Of a stretch of DNA of 12,987 bases, positions 1-8,712 are shown piece after piece. Under the pieces are notes generated by a model. That model worked only from the letters and a program-made list of their open reading frames with translations, was not told where the DNA came from and ran no database searches. The DNA lies in contig SBBU01000207.1 of assembly GCA_005239585.1 (NCBI GenBank), positions 1 to 12,987 on the forward strand. Direction: 5' to 3'. Each line of letters begins with the position of its first letter. Position 1 is the first letter of the stretch. Source of the DNA: Planctomycetaceae bacterium. GTDB lineage: Bacteria > Planctomycetota > MHYJ01 > SBBU01. A program made the position numbers and the translations under genes.

Positions 1-2
1 AC

Positions 3-2324
3 TATCCAGAGACCTGCCATGTCGCGCTGATCCAAGCCGGATCATGCAAGGAAATATTCAAAATTACAGGACACGGCAGCGAATTCTTCAGAGGTGAAAT
101 TCTTGATGTAAGTTCTGCAACGGGCAGCCAGGTTTTTATCAGGGTTGTTGACAGAGAAAAAGGCGGATGGGGGCGCCCTTTCGCCCATATTAATCTGGAT
201 CACGTAATTCTTTCTGATCACAGATCAGATGAGTCAATTACAGTCAAGTTCACACAAGTCACTACATCTGTTGAGAAAAACTCTGTTAGAACAGTGTTTA
301 CTGGAGAGAGATGGAACGTTACAAGAACCATTGTCCCGGGACACATGCCCGGAATGTTTCATGTTACAGTCAAGGCCATCGAGAAAGACAAAAAACAGCC
401 TCTAGTCTCGATTGAGGACAGGTTATCTATTTCCCTTCAGGCAAGATCTGAAAAAGATCCCGAAGGACCGTTTGATCTCCTTTGGAGTCAAAATCTCAAG
501 TATGCAAGAGAAGATGTGGTTGCACACTGGTGCTTCAAGTCGCCTGCTATTATTGTCCAGCAGGATTCAGTGTGGGCAGCGATAGTGCCAGATCTCAGAG
601 GAATGACAAGGTCCGATATTTGGGCAATGCCCCCTGCCCTTGATCTAGAGGCCACAGGGCCAGAAGGAGCGTGGTTTGGTTACGGAATCATTCCGTCAGA
701 GCCGCGATACCACAGCGGCTTTATTCGAACAAATTATGGAAAGAGGTTATCCAATCCTGGATACAGTTATTGGATCATGACCGGTGAGGCGCCAAAGTAT
801 GAAGCGTTTCGCACTATAACTTCATTTCTGTGGAAAGAGTTCGGCGAAAAAGAATTTTTGAGCTCACCAGACCTTCAGCGGAATGCGGTGAAAAAAGAAT
901 TATGCCTCTTTGATGACTGGCGAAAGGAGGCATGGCATACATACGCAAAGAAGCAGTATGCCGAATTCGAGCTGGATGGAGTCAAGTGCGGGATATTGAC
1001 CGGAGCCTTTTCAGTCCTAGTTCAGTTTGATTCGTGGTTCCAGTCACTGCGTACCTCCTACGGGTGGTACGCCTATGGGAAACGGACAGGCGATAGCGAG
1101 ATTATGTCCAAGGCAGAGCGCCATATCGACACCGCCCTCAAAGCGCCGCGCAAGGATGGTTTCATGTCGACTATATATAATATCTACACCAAAACGTGGT
1201 CTTCAGATGGCGCAGGTTTTCAAGACAGCTACCATACCTTCTGCAACTCATGGACGGCTTTTTGGCTGCTGCAATGGATAAATGATTACTGCTCAGGCCG
1301 AAAAGATGAAGTAATGCCCATGATTCGTTCCTACGCTAAGGCGCTCCTTCGAATCCAGCACAAAAACGGGTGCATACCCTCTTGGATTCGATTTGATGGA
1401 TCGGTGCGTGATGAGCTTGGTGCATTCAATGCAGAGACCGCAGGTTCGGCCCTCTTTCTGACTGAATTCTTCTCGTTTACAAAAGATAAAAAATATCTGG
1501 AAGCTGCTAAAAAGGCCATGGAGTTTGTAGTCAGCCAAGTCTTTCCGCGCAGACGCTGGTTCGATTTTGAGGCCTATAAATCCTGCTCACCCAAGCCGTT
1601 TGATTTCTATGACCCTTTTACAGCCCAATTCCCTCAGAATAACATGTGTACAATGCAGGCGGCAATGGCAGCAATGCGTCTGCACGATGTTACAGGTGAG
1701 GAGCTCTATCGGGAACTAGCGCTTCGACTTGCTGACGATGTCGCCCTTACACAGCAAGTCTGGAACCATCCCGGCTTCAGACCCAAACTTGTCGGCGGTA
1801 TGACTACTCAAAATTCAGATACAGAATGGAGTGACGCAAGACAATGCTATGCCGCGCTGATTTTCTTGAAAGCATACGACCTCTGCGGAAAACTAGAATA
1901 TCTTCAGCGCGCAGTCGCAGCAGCACGATCAACATTTGCGGTAGCACCGTGGGAAAATTGGGCTCACACAGGGTATCCCGATACGCCCGGGGCATTGACC
2001 GGCATACACTGGGGCACGGGCAGCGCAATGGCAACCGTCGAAATGATGTGCGATAGACTCGGTGACGCATATGTCAACATCTCACGCAGGCACGGAGTTG
2101 GTTTTAACGCCTGCAATATTGAGAATGTGGCGGTCGAAGCTGAAAGGATCAGTTTTAGCCTGACTGGAGTCAAGGAATGGGGGCAGAAAAAAGCCTTGGT
2201 CAGATTTGAGGGTGTAGAGGCAAACAAGAGCTATATATTAAGAGTTAATGGCAACAACGTGGGTCAATTCAATGGGGGCATGCTCTCCAAAGAAGGCCTC
2301 TCTCTTTCAGTTATAACCCAATAG
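3..2324 (+). CDS. Six-hairpin glycosidase-like protein (5' end outside window)
   Basis: The frame is open from the first complete codon at position 3 to a TAG stop, giving 773 visible residues with no start codon that needs to be chosen; the GTG at 294 is internal. The N-terminal 200 or so residues look beta-rich. The middle (roughly residues 280-690) is helical, with repeated aromatic and acidic helix pairs such as NAETAGSALFLTEFF and WSDARQCYAALIFLKAYD. That pattern is typical of (alpha/alpha)6-barrel, six-hairpin glycosidase-like proteins. The last 80 residues look like a small beta domain. I cannot assign a glycoside hydrolase family, substrate or catalytic residues. A polysaccharide-processing role (hydrolase, lyase or epimerase) is inference from the fold impression only. 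Its stop lies seven bases from the converging stop of the ChrB-like gene. Secretion cannot be judged because the N-terminus is missing. Confidence 0.6.
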   Translation, partial: YPETCHVALIQAGSCKEIFKITGHGSEFFRGEILDVSSATGSQVFIRVVDREKGGWGRPFAHINLDHVILSDHRSDESITVKFTQVTTSVEKNSVRTVFTGERWNVTRTIVPGHMPGMFHVTVKAIEKDKKQPLVSIEDRLSISLQARSEKDPEGPFDLLWSQNLKYAREDVVAHWCFKSPAIIVQQDSVWAAIVPDLRGMTRSDIWAMPPALDLEATGPEGAWFGYGIIPSEPRYHSGFIRTNYGKRLSNPGYSYWIMTGEAPKYEAFRTITSFLWKEFGEKEFLSSPDLQRNAVKKELCLFDDWRKEAWHTYAKKQYAEFELDGVKCGILTGAFSVLVQFDSWFQSLRTSYGWYAYGKRTGDSEIMSKAERHIDTALKAPRKDGFMSTIYNIYTKTWSSDGAGFQDSYHTFCNSWTAFWLLQWINDYCSGRKDEVMPMIRSYAKALLRIQHKNGCIPSWIRFDGSVRDELGAFNAETAGSALFLTEFFSFTKDKKYLEAAKKAMEFVVSQVFPRRRWFDFEAYKSCSPKPFDFYDPFTAQFPQNNMCTMQAAMAAMRLHDVTGEELYRELALRLADDVALTQQVWNHPGFRPKLVGGMTTQNSDTEWSDARQCYAALIFLKAYDLCGKLEYLQRAVAAARSTFAVAPWENWAHTGYPDTPGALTGIHWGTGSAMATVEMMCDRLGDAYVNISRRHGVGFNACNIENVAVEAERISFSLTGVKEWGQKKALVRFEGVEANKSYILRVNGNNVGQFNGGMLSKEGLSLSVITQ

Positions 2325-2331
2325 CTACTCT

Positions 2332-2790
2332 TCATGCAAGCCCTTCTTTGCCAAGATCCTCATCCACCTTGCGCTGACAATAGGCATAGAGGGCGTCATA
2401 TACTATGAACTGTTTGGCTAGGATCTCATGGTCATCCTTCAAACCCAGCAAACTAAAGCCTACCGCGACTGCATTTAAACCTGCTGCCTCCTTTGCCCCA
2501 TAAAGATCCCGAGATACATCAGCTCCATGAACAATTTTTGCCAGAAGCTGGACCGCAGGGTCTTTGATTTTGTACTTTTCAACAATCGCTTCAAAGCTGC
2601 ATTTCCCATCACGGTGTCCGAGCTCAACGTCAGGGACATCATAGGGGATCGCACCATAGCGGTTGGCAACTTCCATTACTTTCTCTCGCGGCACAAAGAG
2701 AAATTCTGCACCCGGATCTACAAATTTCTTGATGAGCCATGGGCATGCAACACGATCTACTTTAACCCTCTCACGCGTTATCCATTTCAT
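2332..2790 (-). CDS. ChrB C-terminal-domain protein (chromate resistance-like)
   Basis: This is a 152-residue soluble protein whose whole length matches the ChrB C-terminal domain family. The diagnostic features are the opening MKWITRERVKVDRVACPWL, the KKFVDPGAEFLFVP stretch, GAIPYDVPDVELGH, GKCSFEAIVEKY, and the closing DDHEILAKQFIVYDALYAYCQ. In chromate-resistance operons ChrB regulates or supports the ChrA efflux pump. The isolated C-terminal domain is also widespread without ChrA, and its biochemical role is unclear. No chrA is visible here, so a chromate function is family-based inference. The start is supported by conservation of the MKW opening. There is no Shine-Dalgarno sequence before it, and a good promoter places the mRNA 5' end only a few bases upstream, so translation may be effectively leaderless. 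The gene ends in TGA; reading through gives only seven codons, so this TGA is a true stop. Confidence 0.85.
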   Translation of the reverse strand: MKWITRERVKVDRVACPWLIKKFVDPGAEFLFVPREKVMEVANRYGAIPYDVPDVELGHRDGKCSFEAIVEKYKIKDPAVQLLAKIVHGADVSRDLYGAKEAAGLNAVAVGFSLLGLKDDHEILAKQFIVYDALYAYCQRKVDEDLGKEGLA

Positions 2791-2798
2791 GAGTGTGA

Positions 2799-2827
2799 AT
2801 TTTGAGACAGTTGTAGAACAAAGTCAA
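2799..2827 (-). promoter_or_regulatory. Sigma70-type promoter of the ChrB-like gene
   Basis: On the minus strand, TTGACT (2827-2822) and CAAAAT (2804-2799) are separated by exactly 17 bp. They match the -35 consensus at 5 of 6 and the -10 consensus at 4 of 6 positions. Predicted transcription begins near 2792, about two bases before the ATG at 2790. This gives the gene its own promoter, independent of the HEAT-repeat gene upstream. Confidence 0.5.
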
Positions 2828-2888
2828 CCCTTCTAACCCTCAGTACTAGAAGCAAGCACGCTTTTACAGGATACGATCACACAAATTT

Positions 2889-4910
2889 TCATTTCTCATT
2901 TTTCATTTTTTGTGGGTCCATTCCCCAATCCTTGAGCACCTGTTCTGCGATCTCGCCCACCGCAAGGCGGCGGCCCTGTTTGGTTATCCAGGAGAGCGCG
3001 CGGGAGTCCAGGAACGCAGCAATTTGTTTTGAGTAATCTTTTGCATCCCACTTGCCTAACGCAAGCATGGCGTGACATTTGACGTCAGGGTCCTCATCTT
3101 GCAATAGTTCGGCTACTTGTTTAATGAATTCCTTAGCATCCAGAATTGTTAGCGCACGGAGTGCATCACTTCTCAGATAGGCCCTATCACTCTTTAAAAG
3201 TTTTAATATATCCCCAGCATACCTTTTATCGCCTAGTTTCGCCAGCGCAATTGCAGCTTCTGATTGGATCGCAGGTTTTTCACCACTCAAGAAACCTGCA
3301 ATCTCCTTGCAATACTCCTTTGCATCAAGTTCAGCCAACGCCCTTAGTGCACGAACCTTCATCCAAGAATCACCCTTGTGCATGAGAACTGCAATATCTT
3401 TTGCATACTCTCTTGCCTTGAGTTTCACCAGTGCATCAATCGCCCAGGCTGTAGTGATATCTTCAGGCCTGCCCTTTAGCAGCTCAGCAATTTCACTGCA
3501 ACATTCCTTGGCTCCCATTGCTTCCAGCGCCTCCAAGGCCGCAAGCTTTATAGAGGTACTCGGATCCTTTAGAAGAGCTGCTATATCCTTGACAAATTCC
3601 TTCGCCCCGAGATTTCCTAACGCCCGCGCGGCTGCTGCCTTGTAATTAAACCTCTCATCTTTTAAGTACTTTGCGATCTCTGCTGTGTACTCTTGAACTT
3701 TTAGCCTGCCTATATACTCAAACGCTAGGGAGCTGATTGAATTGTCCGAATCAAGCAAGAGGGGGACCACTTCTTTGCCATACTCGTTAGCACCAAGGTT
3801 GATTAGCGCTCGTAGCACCTCAAGCCTCACTGACGTACTTGGATCACCTATAAGCTTTACTATCTCCTTTGCATACTCCTTTGCTCCTTCATTCCCCAAT
3901 ACTCTAGCAGCCGCCGCTTTGTAATGAGATCTATCATCTTTTAGAAATCTTGCGATCTCTGCCGTGTACTCTTTCACTTTTAACTTGCCTAAATACTCAA
4001 ATGCCAAGTTGCTGATTGCATTATCTGGATCAAGCAACAATGGGACCACTTCTTTGGCATATTCCTTTGCTCCAAGATTGATTAATGCCTTTAATGAACA
4101 GAGTCTAACAAGATTATTTTCATCCTTTATACATTTGGCTATCTCTTCGGCATGCTCTTTAGTGCCAAATATGCTCAGCGCATCAATCGCCTTACTTTTA
4201 ACGCTAGGATTAGCGGCCTCTAAGCGTGATGCGATTGCCTTTAAAAGCAGACTAGTATCCCCCAAGGAATCTTTCTCTCCCAACCTTATTAATATATCAA
4301 GGGCTCGTAACTCTGTTTCAGGGAACTCTAACAACTGTGGTAAGATTGCGCCTACACACCCTTTTAAAAAATTACCCTCTATAAAGCCGATAAAATTACT
4401 TCTAAATTGTGGACTTTTTATTCGTTCAAGAACAACCTTTGCCAAGGCCCCTTGTGATTTATGGTCCGAGAGTCCATATCGTTTCCTTGTTTCCTCATCT
4501 TTCATCCAGTCTTGGAATAGTCTAAGCGCGGGCCCCTCCTCTGCTATACGAAGCTGCTCCAAGACCTCTTTTCCCAGCGCCTTGACCGCTTCTTTTCCAA
4601 GTGATTTTCGAAACTCGATTTGCTCAATGATAAATCGGGAGCGTTCAGAAACCTCAAGATTGTGTGATTCTTTCGCCTTTTTATTGGCCTCATCTACCTT
4701 TACCTTGACATCATCATACTCCCAAAGATCAACCAATTTTGTAGTTGCGGTCTTGCGGATATCTATATCATCATCATCGAGCTCTTTTATTAGTTTCTCG
4801 ATTTGCTCCTTGGTTGGTTGTTCCTGTAGGGTAAATGCTGCAATTGAAAGCAGTAACAAAACTAGGAGTTTAACTGCAATAACTCTATCGTTTATAACAC
4901 CGATCGCCAT
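2889..4910 (-). CDS. Exported HEAT-repeat protein
   Basis: This is a 673-residue protein. It opens with a basic, then hydrophobic segment (VIAVKLLVLLLLSIAAF, about residues 10-26) that reads as a signal peptide or N-terminal anchor. Residues 33-105 form a charged helical region with a first HEAT-like helix pair. From about residue 180 to the C-terminus, around fifteen HEAT-type repeats of about 31 residues follow. Each has the form hydrophobic helix, then (L)GAKEYAKEIAxLLKD, then the next helix. Such alpha-solenoids are protein-binding scaffolds; no catalytic motif is visible, so the partner is unknown. Three consecutive repeats are duplicated as a block (separate entry). The ATG at 4910 lacks a clear Shine-Dalgarno sequence, and I see no better in-frame start that keeps the signal segment. 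It ends in TGA, and read-through meets a second TGA after three codons. The signal peptide and N-terminal repeat style resemble planctomycetal exported proteins, which is an impression only. Confidence 0.8.
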   Translation of the reverse strand: MAIGVINDRVIAVKLLVLLLLSIAAFTLQEQPTKEQIEKLIKELDDDDIDIRKTATTKLVDLWEYDDVKVKVDEANKKAKESHNLEVSERSRFIIEQIEFRKSLGKEAVKALGKEVLEQLRIAEEGPALRLFQDWMKDEETRKRYGLSDHKSQGALAKVVLERIKSPQFRSNFIGFIEGNFLKGCVGAILPQLLEFPETELRALDILIRLGEKDSLGDTSLLLKAIASRLEAANPSVKSKAIDALSIFGTKEHAEEIAKCIKDENNLVRLCSLKALINLGAKEYAKEVVPLLLDPDNAISNLAFEYLGKLKVKEYTAEIARFLKDDRSHYKAAAARVLGNEGAKEYAKEIVKLIGDPSTSVRLEVLRALINLGANEYGKEVVPLLLDSDNSISSLAFEYIGRLKVQEYTAEIAKYLKDERFNYKAAAARALGNLGAKEFVKDIAALLKDPSTSIKLAALEALEAMGAKECCSEIAELLKGRPEDITTAWAIDALVKLKAREYAKDIAVLMHKGDSWMKVRALRALAELDAKEYCKEIAGFLSGEKPAIQSEAAIALAKLGDKRYAGDILKLLKSDRAYLRSDALRALTILDAKEFIKQVAELLQDEDPDVKCHAMLALGKWDAKDYSKQIAAFLDSRALSWITKQGRRLAVGEIAEQVLKDWGMDPQKMKNEK
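3528..4085 (-). repeat. Two-copy 279-bp tandem duplication inside the HEAT gene
   Basis: Reading the minus strand, copy 1 runs 4085 to 3807 and copy 2 runs 3806 to 3528. Each is 93 codons, exactly three 31-residue HEAT repeats. Aligned residues include LINLGAKEYAKEVVPLLL / LINLGANEYGKEVVPLLL and KAAAARVLGNEGAKEYAK / KAAAARALGNLGAKEFVK. Similarity is also visible in the DNA, for example the shared forward-strand GGGACCACTTCTTTG, so the duplication is later than the ancestral single-repeat amplification. Confidence 0.85.
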
Positions 4911-4966
4911 CTATACTATTAGACGCATAAGATCTGATAAAGTTCTCGGATCTTACAAAATAACCA

Positions 4967-4995
4967 TTGAAAACCGTTCAGCGAATTAGTAAAAT
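4967..4995 (+). promoter_or_regulatory. Sigma70-type promoter of the lipoprotein-nudix-purM operon
   Basis: TTGAAA (4967-4972) and TAAAAT (4990-4995) are separated by 17 bp and each match consensus at 5 of 6 positions. Predicted transcription starts near 5002, leaving a leader of about 34 nt that contains a strong GGAGG ribosome binding site at 5024-5028, seven bases before the ATG at 5036. The element lies in the 125-bp divergent gap shared with the HEAT-repeat gene. Confidence 0.6.
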
Positions 4996-5035
4996 GGCGC
5001 ACACTTTTCAATCTGTCTAATTTGGAGGACGCTAT

Positions 5036-8000
5036 ATGAGTAAAATAAGATTTTTAACTGTAAATCTCGTTCTAATAATACTTTTTGCCTGTCAGTTATT
5101 AGAGAAACCCACCCCTAACACAACTGTAACGGAGCCGGTAAAGATCTCTTTGCCTATACCGCTCTCAGCAGGCGAACCATTCACATTCACAGAGAAATCA
5201 ACCGGTGAAGAAAACACACAAAAAGACGGGATGAAAGGCAAGACATCTAAGGTGCAATTTTTTGATAGAACGACTCTATGGAAAACAAGGATTGTCAGAC
5301 TTTCTCCAGATAGAGCGCTAATAGATTACTCCAGCACTCAGATATCCAAAGATGGAACCACTCGTGATGCGGTGAGCAGCGCCGAGGCTAAAAGTATAGA
5401 TCAACCTAGAGAGATTTTAATGGCTAATCTTGTACCGAATTTCATCATCTCTGAGCTTTTGCTCGATCAGGTCAAGTCTGAGCTTCACACTGAATATGAG
5501 GAACACTGGAATCTTATACGTATTATCGAGTCTTTCTTTGGCGGGCAGACCTTTGACATTGGTAAGGAGATCAAGGGTTTGAGTCAGCCACTTATAGTAC
5601 ACCTAATGAGGATGCCCTTCAGGGGGTCTATAGAAGGATTCGAACGAGAGCGCATCGATAAAGTCTCAATTGATGTCAAGTGTGTATTAAAAGGAGTAGA
5701 GGCGCAGATTGCCCTCTTTGAAGTAAATATAATTGGTGCGCTAGAAGGAATGTTAGCCAAAAACACTGTGAGATGTAAAGGTTGGTTTCAAATCTCAACC
5801 TCCAGCGGAAGGGTAAAAGCAATAGAAATCGAGTCCTCAAACTCGCTAAAAGAAAATCGATTCTATGAAAACATATCAACTACTCTCACCATCCGTTCAC
5901 TTTTGGAGATCTCGGCGGATTCCCCTCCTCAGGCAATCCCATATGATTTAACCATCCAGAATAAACCCGGGGATAAGCAGATCGTAAGGCGCTTTTTTGG
6001 TCTTGGCTCAATCGAATCTATAGAGGACGTAAAGAGTAATGGTGTTAATCGCTCTGTACAATATGCACAGGAATATTTCATTTCAGAAAATGAGCCCCAG
6101 TTCAAGCGCCGTTATGAAAAGTGCGAGACAAGCTACTTGAACGTCGACGATCTCGATGGAAAATCATTCGTACTAAAAACCAGAGGAACTGACCTCATCC
6201 GAGTCGAAGGAGATGAATCACTCTTTAACTTTGTAGGGCGAGATGATGTGCTTGATACATGGGTACCAAAACACAGGGTCAATGTTGGAGACTGCTGGAC
6301 TCAAACTGGCCCATCAACAGGTACAGAAGTACCGAAGAATTTCGCTGTACTGCTATCTGTCAAGCCTTCTCAAACAACTGGGAGGTCTGAGGCGCATATT
6401 GGCATCTTTGGCGCTCTTCGCTACCCATGGGAAAAAAATACAAAAGCAAATACAAAGGCAATATATCTTGTCATTGACCTCGGGACAAAAAAAACAGTAA
6501 GGAGAGTCATCCACTATCTCGAACCTGTCCTTAGCGGCATGCATTACTCAGTGCGCCCAATCTACGATTATGCCGAGTACATCCAAGTCCCACAGATTAA
6601 CTGGAAGGCGCCCACCTATCGCGAGAAAAAAACCAGTGATATAAAAACAAGATTGAAACAGGCAAAGGATCAATACAAGTCTGGAAATCGAGAGTCAGCG
6701 CTGAACGCTTACAGCGAACTTGGACAGGAACTAGTAAATCTACCAACAACAATATTTAAAGTGCTAATATCAGACCTTGAAACCTTCAGAAATGTTCTCT
6801 TGGCTGAATTCTTAGGAAAAGAGTGGAAGACACTGGAGATGGATGCTGGAGAATTCGTGTCAAAACACCCAGATAGACCAGAAGGCTATATCTATCAGTC
6901 TATTTCAAGGGTCAATAAAAGAAAATTTAAAGACGCGCTAACGCTTCTTAATACTGCCATGACAAAGATCAAAGAAAATGCACCTGACACCAATGAAAAC
7001 AAGACGTTGGTGAATTATTGGCTGGCAAAGGTGCACCTAAATCTCGGTGATTTTGGCAAGGCACATTCCTCACTTGATGCGGCATTAGAGACCGCCAAAG
7101 GCGCTGAAAGAAGCGATGTCAACCAGCTGCTTGCAAGTGTGATGGAAGCAGAAAAAATGGGGATTTACATTGCATTCAAAGAGCCAGATTTTCTGCCGCT
7201 CGGCACGTACCACCTTATGAGTGAACGCAATGGCCCGTTCCCTACATTTATAAATCTTCACCTGATCAACGGTTCAGAGGAAGACAAGGTAATCGCATTT
7301 AGCGCAGAAGTCATAGACGTTACTTACACTTCAATTGATCAAGTATTTCTACCTAAAAGGCGCCAGACAAAAGAGGGCACAACTGAGGCCCCGTTTAATA
7401 TGAGAATATTTCAAACCCCGCCTCTACGCAAAGACTTTGATGTCAACTCAATTATAGAGGATATTGAAAGACCAATAAAAATTGTGGTCAAGGAAAAGAC
7501 TGACAATGGAGATATAATTCTCCTCGAAAGAACCATACCAGTGACTATATGGCCGAGAACGCGATTAATCTACTTCCGGCAAGACCGGGATGAAACAGGT
7601 GAGTTCATACTTACAGACAAGGCTACAGCAGCATGGGTTACACCACGTTCGCCATTCGTGGAGCAGTTTATAAAAGATGCCAAGGCGCTCTTACCTAAGG
7701 ATGTTGAATTTCTCGGGGGCGCAGGCATCAGTGCATTCTCCGCCAAAGATCAGGTTCGCGCAATGTATGATTTTCTCAAATCGCGAGGTGTCTCTTATGT
7801 CGGCTATATGCACTACAAAGACAAGGGATGTCTATTCCAAGAAGTCCGTCTTCCTGCGCATGTATACAAGACTTCCAACAGTCTTTGCATTGAGGGAACG
7901 GTCTTATTTGCATCGCTGATGGAAGGAATTGGGCTCAAACCAATACTGGTATTCCGTCCGGGACATGCATTTGTCGGGTGGCACGATCCAAATGGACCGA

Positions 8001-8203
8001 TCAAGTCAAGATTTGGGACATTCTATGTCTTGGAAACAACCTCCCTTGGCCGCCACAATTTTGAGGCTGCGCTTCGATTTGCAGAAAATGACTTTGAGAA
8101 TTGGCGACCACATCTTGAAAATCCCACGCAGTGGCACACTCAGATCATGGATATAGCAGAACTTCGCAAGCAGGGATACAAACCTCAGCCATATCAAGAT
8201 TAG
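5036..8203 (+). CDS. Large lipoprotein with TPR and transglutaminase-like domain
   Basis: This is a 1055-residue protein. Residues 1-19 form a lipoprotein signal with lipobox L16-F17-A18-C19, so lipid-anchored export is predicted. Residues 35-515 are beta-rich, probably two related modules, with no family I recognise. Residues 525-715 are helical and TPR-like (AKDQYKSGNRESALNAYSEL; LAKVHLNLGDFGKAHSSLDAAL). Residues 720-840 look like a beta-sandwich. The C-terminal part, from about 860, has the bacterial transglutaminase/protease-like core: C951 in SLCIEGTVLFASLMEGIG, H977 in RPGHAFVGW, and acidic E1000 in YVLETTS as a possible third triad member. These enzymes cleave or cross-link peptides and amides; the substrate here is unknown. 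The start is fixed by GGAGG seven bases upstream. The nudix gene begins two bases after the TAG stop, so it heads a three-gene operon. Confidence 0.75.
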   Translation: MSKIRFLTVNLVLIILFACQLLEKPTPNTTVTEPVKISLPIPLSAGEPFTFTEKSTGEENTQKDGMKGKTSKVQFFDRTTLWKTRIVRLSPDRALIDYSSTQISKDGTTRDAVSSAEAKSIDQPREILMANLVPNFIISELLLDQVKSELHTEYEEHWNLIRIIESFFGGQTFDIGKEIKGLSQPLIVHLMRMPFRGSIEGFERERIDKVSIDVKCVLKGVEAQIALFEVNIIGALEGMLAKNTVRCKGWFQISTSSGRVKAIEIESSNSLKENRFYENISTTLTIRSLLEISADSPPQAIPYDLTIQNKPGDKQIVRRFFGLGSIESIEDVKSNGVNRSVQYAQEYFISENEPQFKRRYEKCETSYLNVDDLDGKSFVLKTRGTDLIRVEGDESLFNFVGRDDVLDTWVPKHRVNVGDCWTQTGPSTGTEVPKNFAVLLSVKPSQTTGRSEAHIGIFGALRYPWEKNTKANTKAIYLVIDLGTKKTVRRVIHYLEPVLSGMHYSVRPIYDYAEYIQVPQINWKAPTYREKKTSDIKTRLKQAKDQYKSGNRESALNAYSELGQELVNLPTTIFKVLISDLETFRNVLLAEFLGKEWKTLEMDAGEFVSKHPDRPEGYIYQSISRVNKRKFKDALTLLNTAMTKIKENAPDTNENKTLVNYWLAKVHLNLGDFGKAHSSLDAALETAKGAERSDVNQLLASVMEAEKMGIYIAFKEPDFLPLGTYHLMSERNGPFPTFINLHLINGSEEDKVIAFSAEVIDVTYTSIDQVFLPKRRQTKEGTTEAPFNMRIFQTPPLRKDFDVNSIIEDIERPIKIVVKEKTDNGDIILLERTIPVTIWPRTRLIYFRQDRDETGEFILTDKATAAWVTPRSPFVEQFIKDAKALLPKDVEFLGGAGISAFSAKDQVRAMYDFLKSRGVSYVGYMHYKDKGCLFQEVRLPAHVYKTSNSLCIEGTVLFASLMEGIGLKPILVFRPGHAFVGWHDPNGPIKSRFGTFYVLETTSLGRHNFEAALRFAENDFENWRPHLENPTQWHTQIMDIAELRKQGYKPQPYQD

Positions 8204-8205
8204 CA

Positions 8206-8712
8206 GTGAGCGAATCAATAACTCGAATCAAAACTGATATTGCAGTCGTAGCTGTAATCAGAAACTCGGACAAAATTCTAATGGTCCAACAGGAAGGAAA
8301 AAATTACCAGAAATCTGGTGGGTGGTCTCTGCCAGGAGGATGTATAGAAGATGGTGAGCTCATCTCTGAAGCTATTACTAGAGAGGTTCATGAAGAGACA
8401 GGGATACGCATAAAAAAAATTGGAGAACTAGTGTGTCTTGTACAATATAACAGTCCTACTTACCAAGCGATAATAACACTATTTGAAATCCACAACTGGG
8501 AAGGAGAGCTACAACCGAACGATCCCGATGGACACGTCATCAAGGCCTGCTTCAAACCAATAGCAGAAGTCATTAAACACCAGGAAAATTTGCCTCGGTA
8601 TATGGGCGAGTCACTCATCGCTTACTTGAAAGGCGAGGTAAAGCCCGGGTCAATATGGCTCTATCGCGGAAGCAACGGAACTGACGAATTACTTTGGCGC
8701 TTTAGTCCATGA
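8206..8712 (+). CDS. Nudix hydrolase
   Basis: This is a 168-residue protein with a complete Nudix box at residues 45-67 (GCIEDGE, seven residues, then REVHEETGI), matching GX5EX7REUXEEXGU. E60, E63 and E64 are the expected metal-binding and catalytic residues. Nudix enzymes hydrolyse nucleoside diphosphates linked to another moiety; the substrate cannot be told from this sequence. The start chosen is GTG at 8206, two bases after the preceding stop, because the conserved beta-strand TDIAVVAVIRNSDKILMVQQ follows at once. The frame is open upstream to an ATG at 8131, but that would overlap the lipoprotein gene by 73 bases and add residues that do not look like the family. No strong Shine-Dalgarno is present, so translational coupling is likely. 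The TGA stop overlaps the purM ATG (ATGA). Confidence 0.87.
   Translation: MSESITRIKTDIAVVAVIRNSDKILMVQQEGKNYQKSGGWSLPGGCIEDGELISEAITREVHEETGIRIKKIGELVCLVQYNSPTYQAIITLFEIHNWEGELQPNDPDGHVIKACFKPIAEVIKHQENLPRYMGESLIAYLKGEVKPGSIWLYRGSNGTDELLWRFSP

Noticed and set aside
4911..4966. Promoter for the HEAT-repeat gene in the divergent gap
   Set aside because: I found no pair of -35 and -10 boxes with acceptable spacing on the minus strand, so none is reported.
3964..4989. Long + strand open frame of 341 codons
   Set aside because: It lies antisense to the HEAT-repeat gene, is rich in Ser and Ala as expected from reading the repeat backwards, and has no family-like features; it mirrors the repeat structure of the real gene.
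8131..8205. Earlier start for the Nudix hydrolase
   Set aside because: The extra residues overlap the lipoprotein gene and do not look like the family; GTG at 8206 sits right after the preceding stop.
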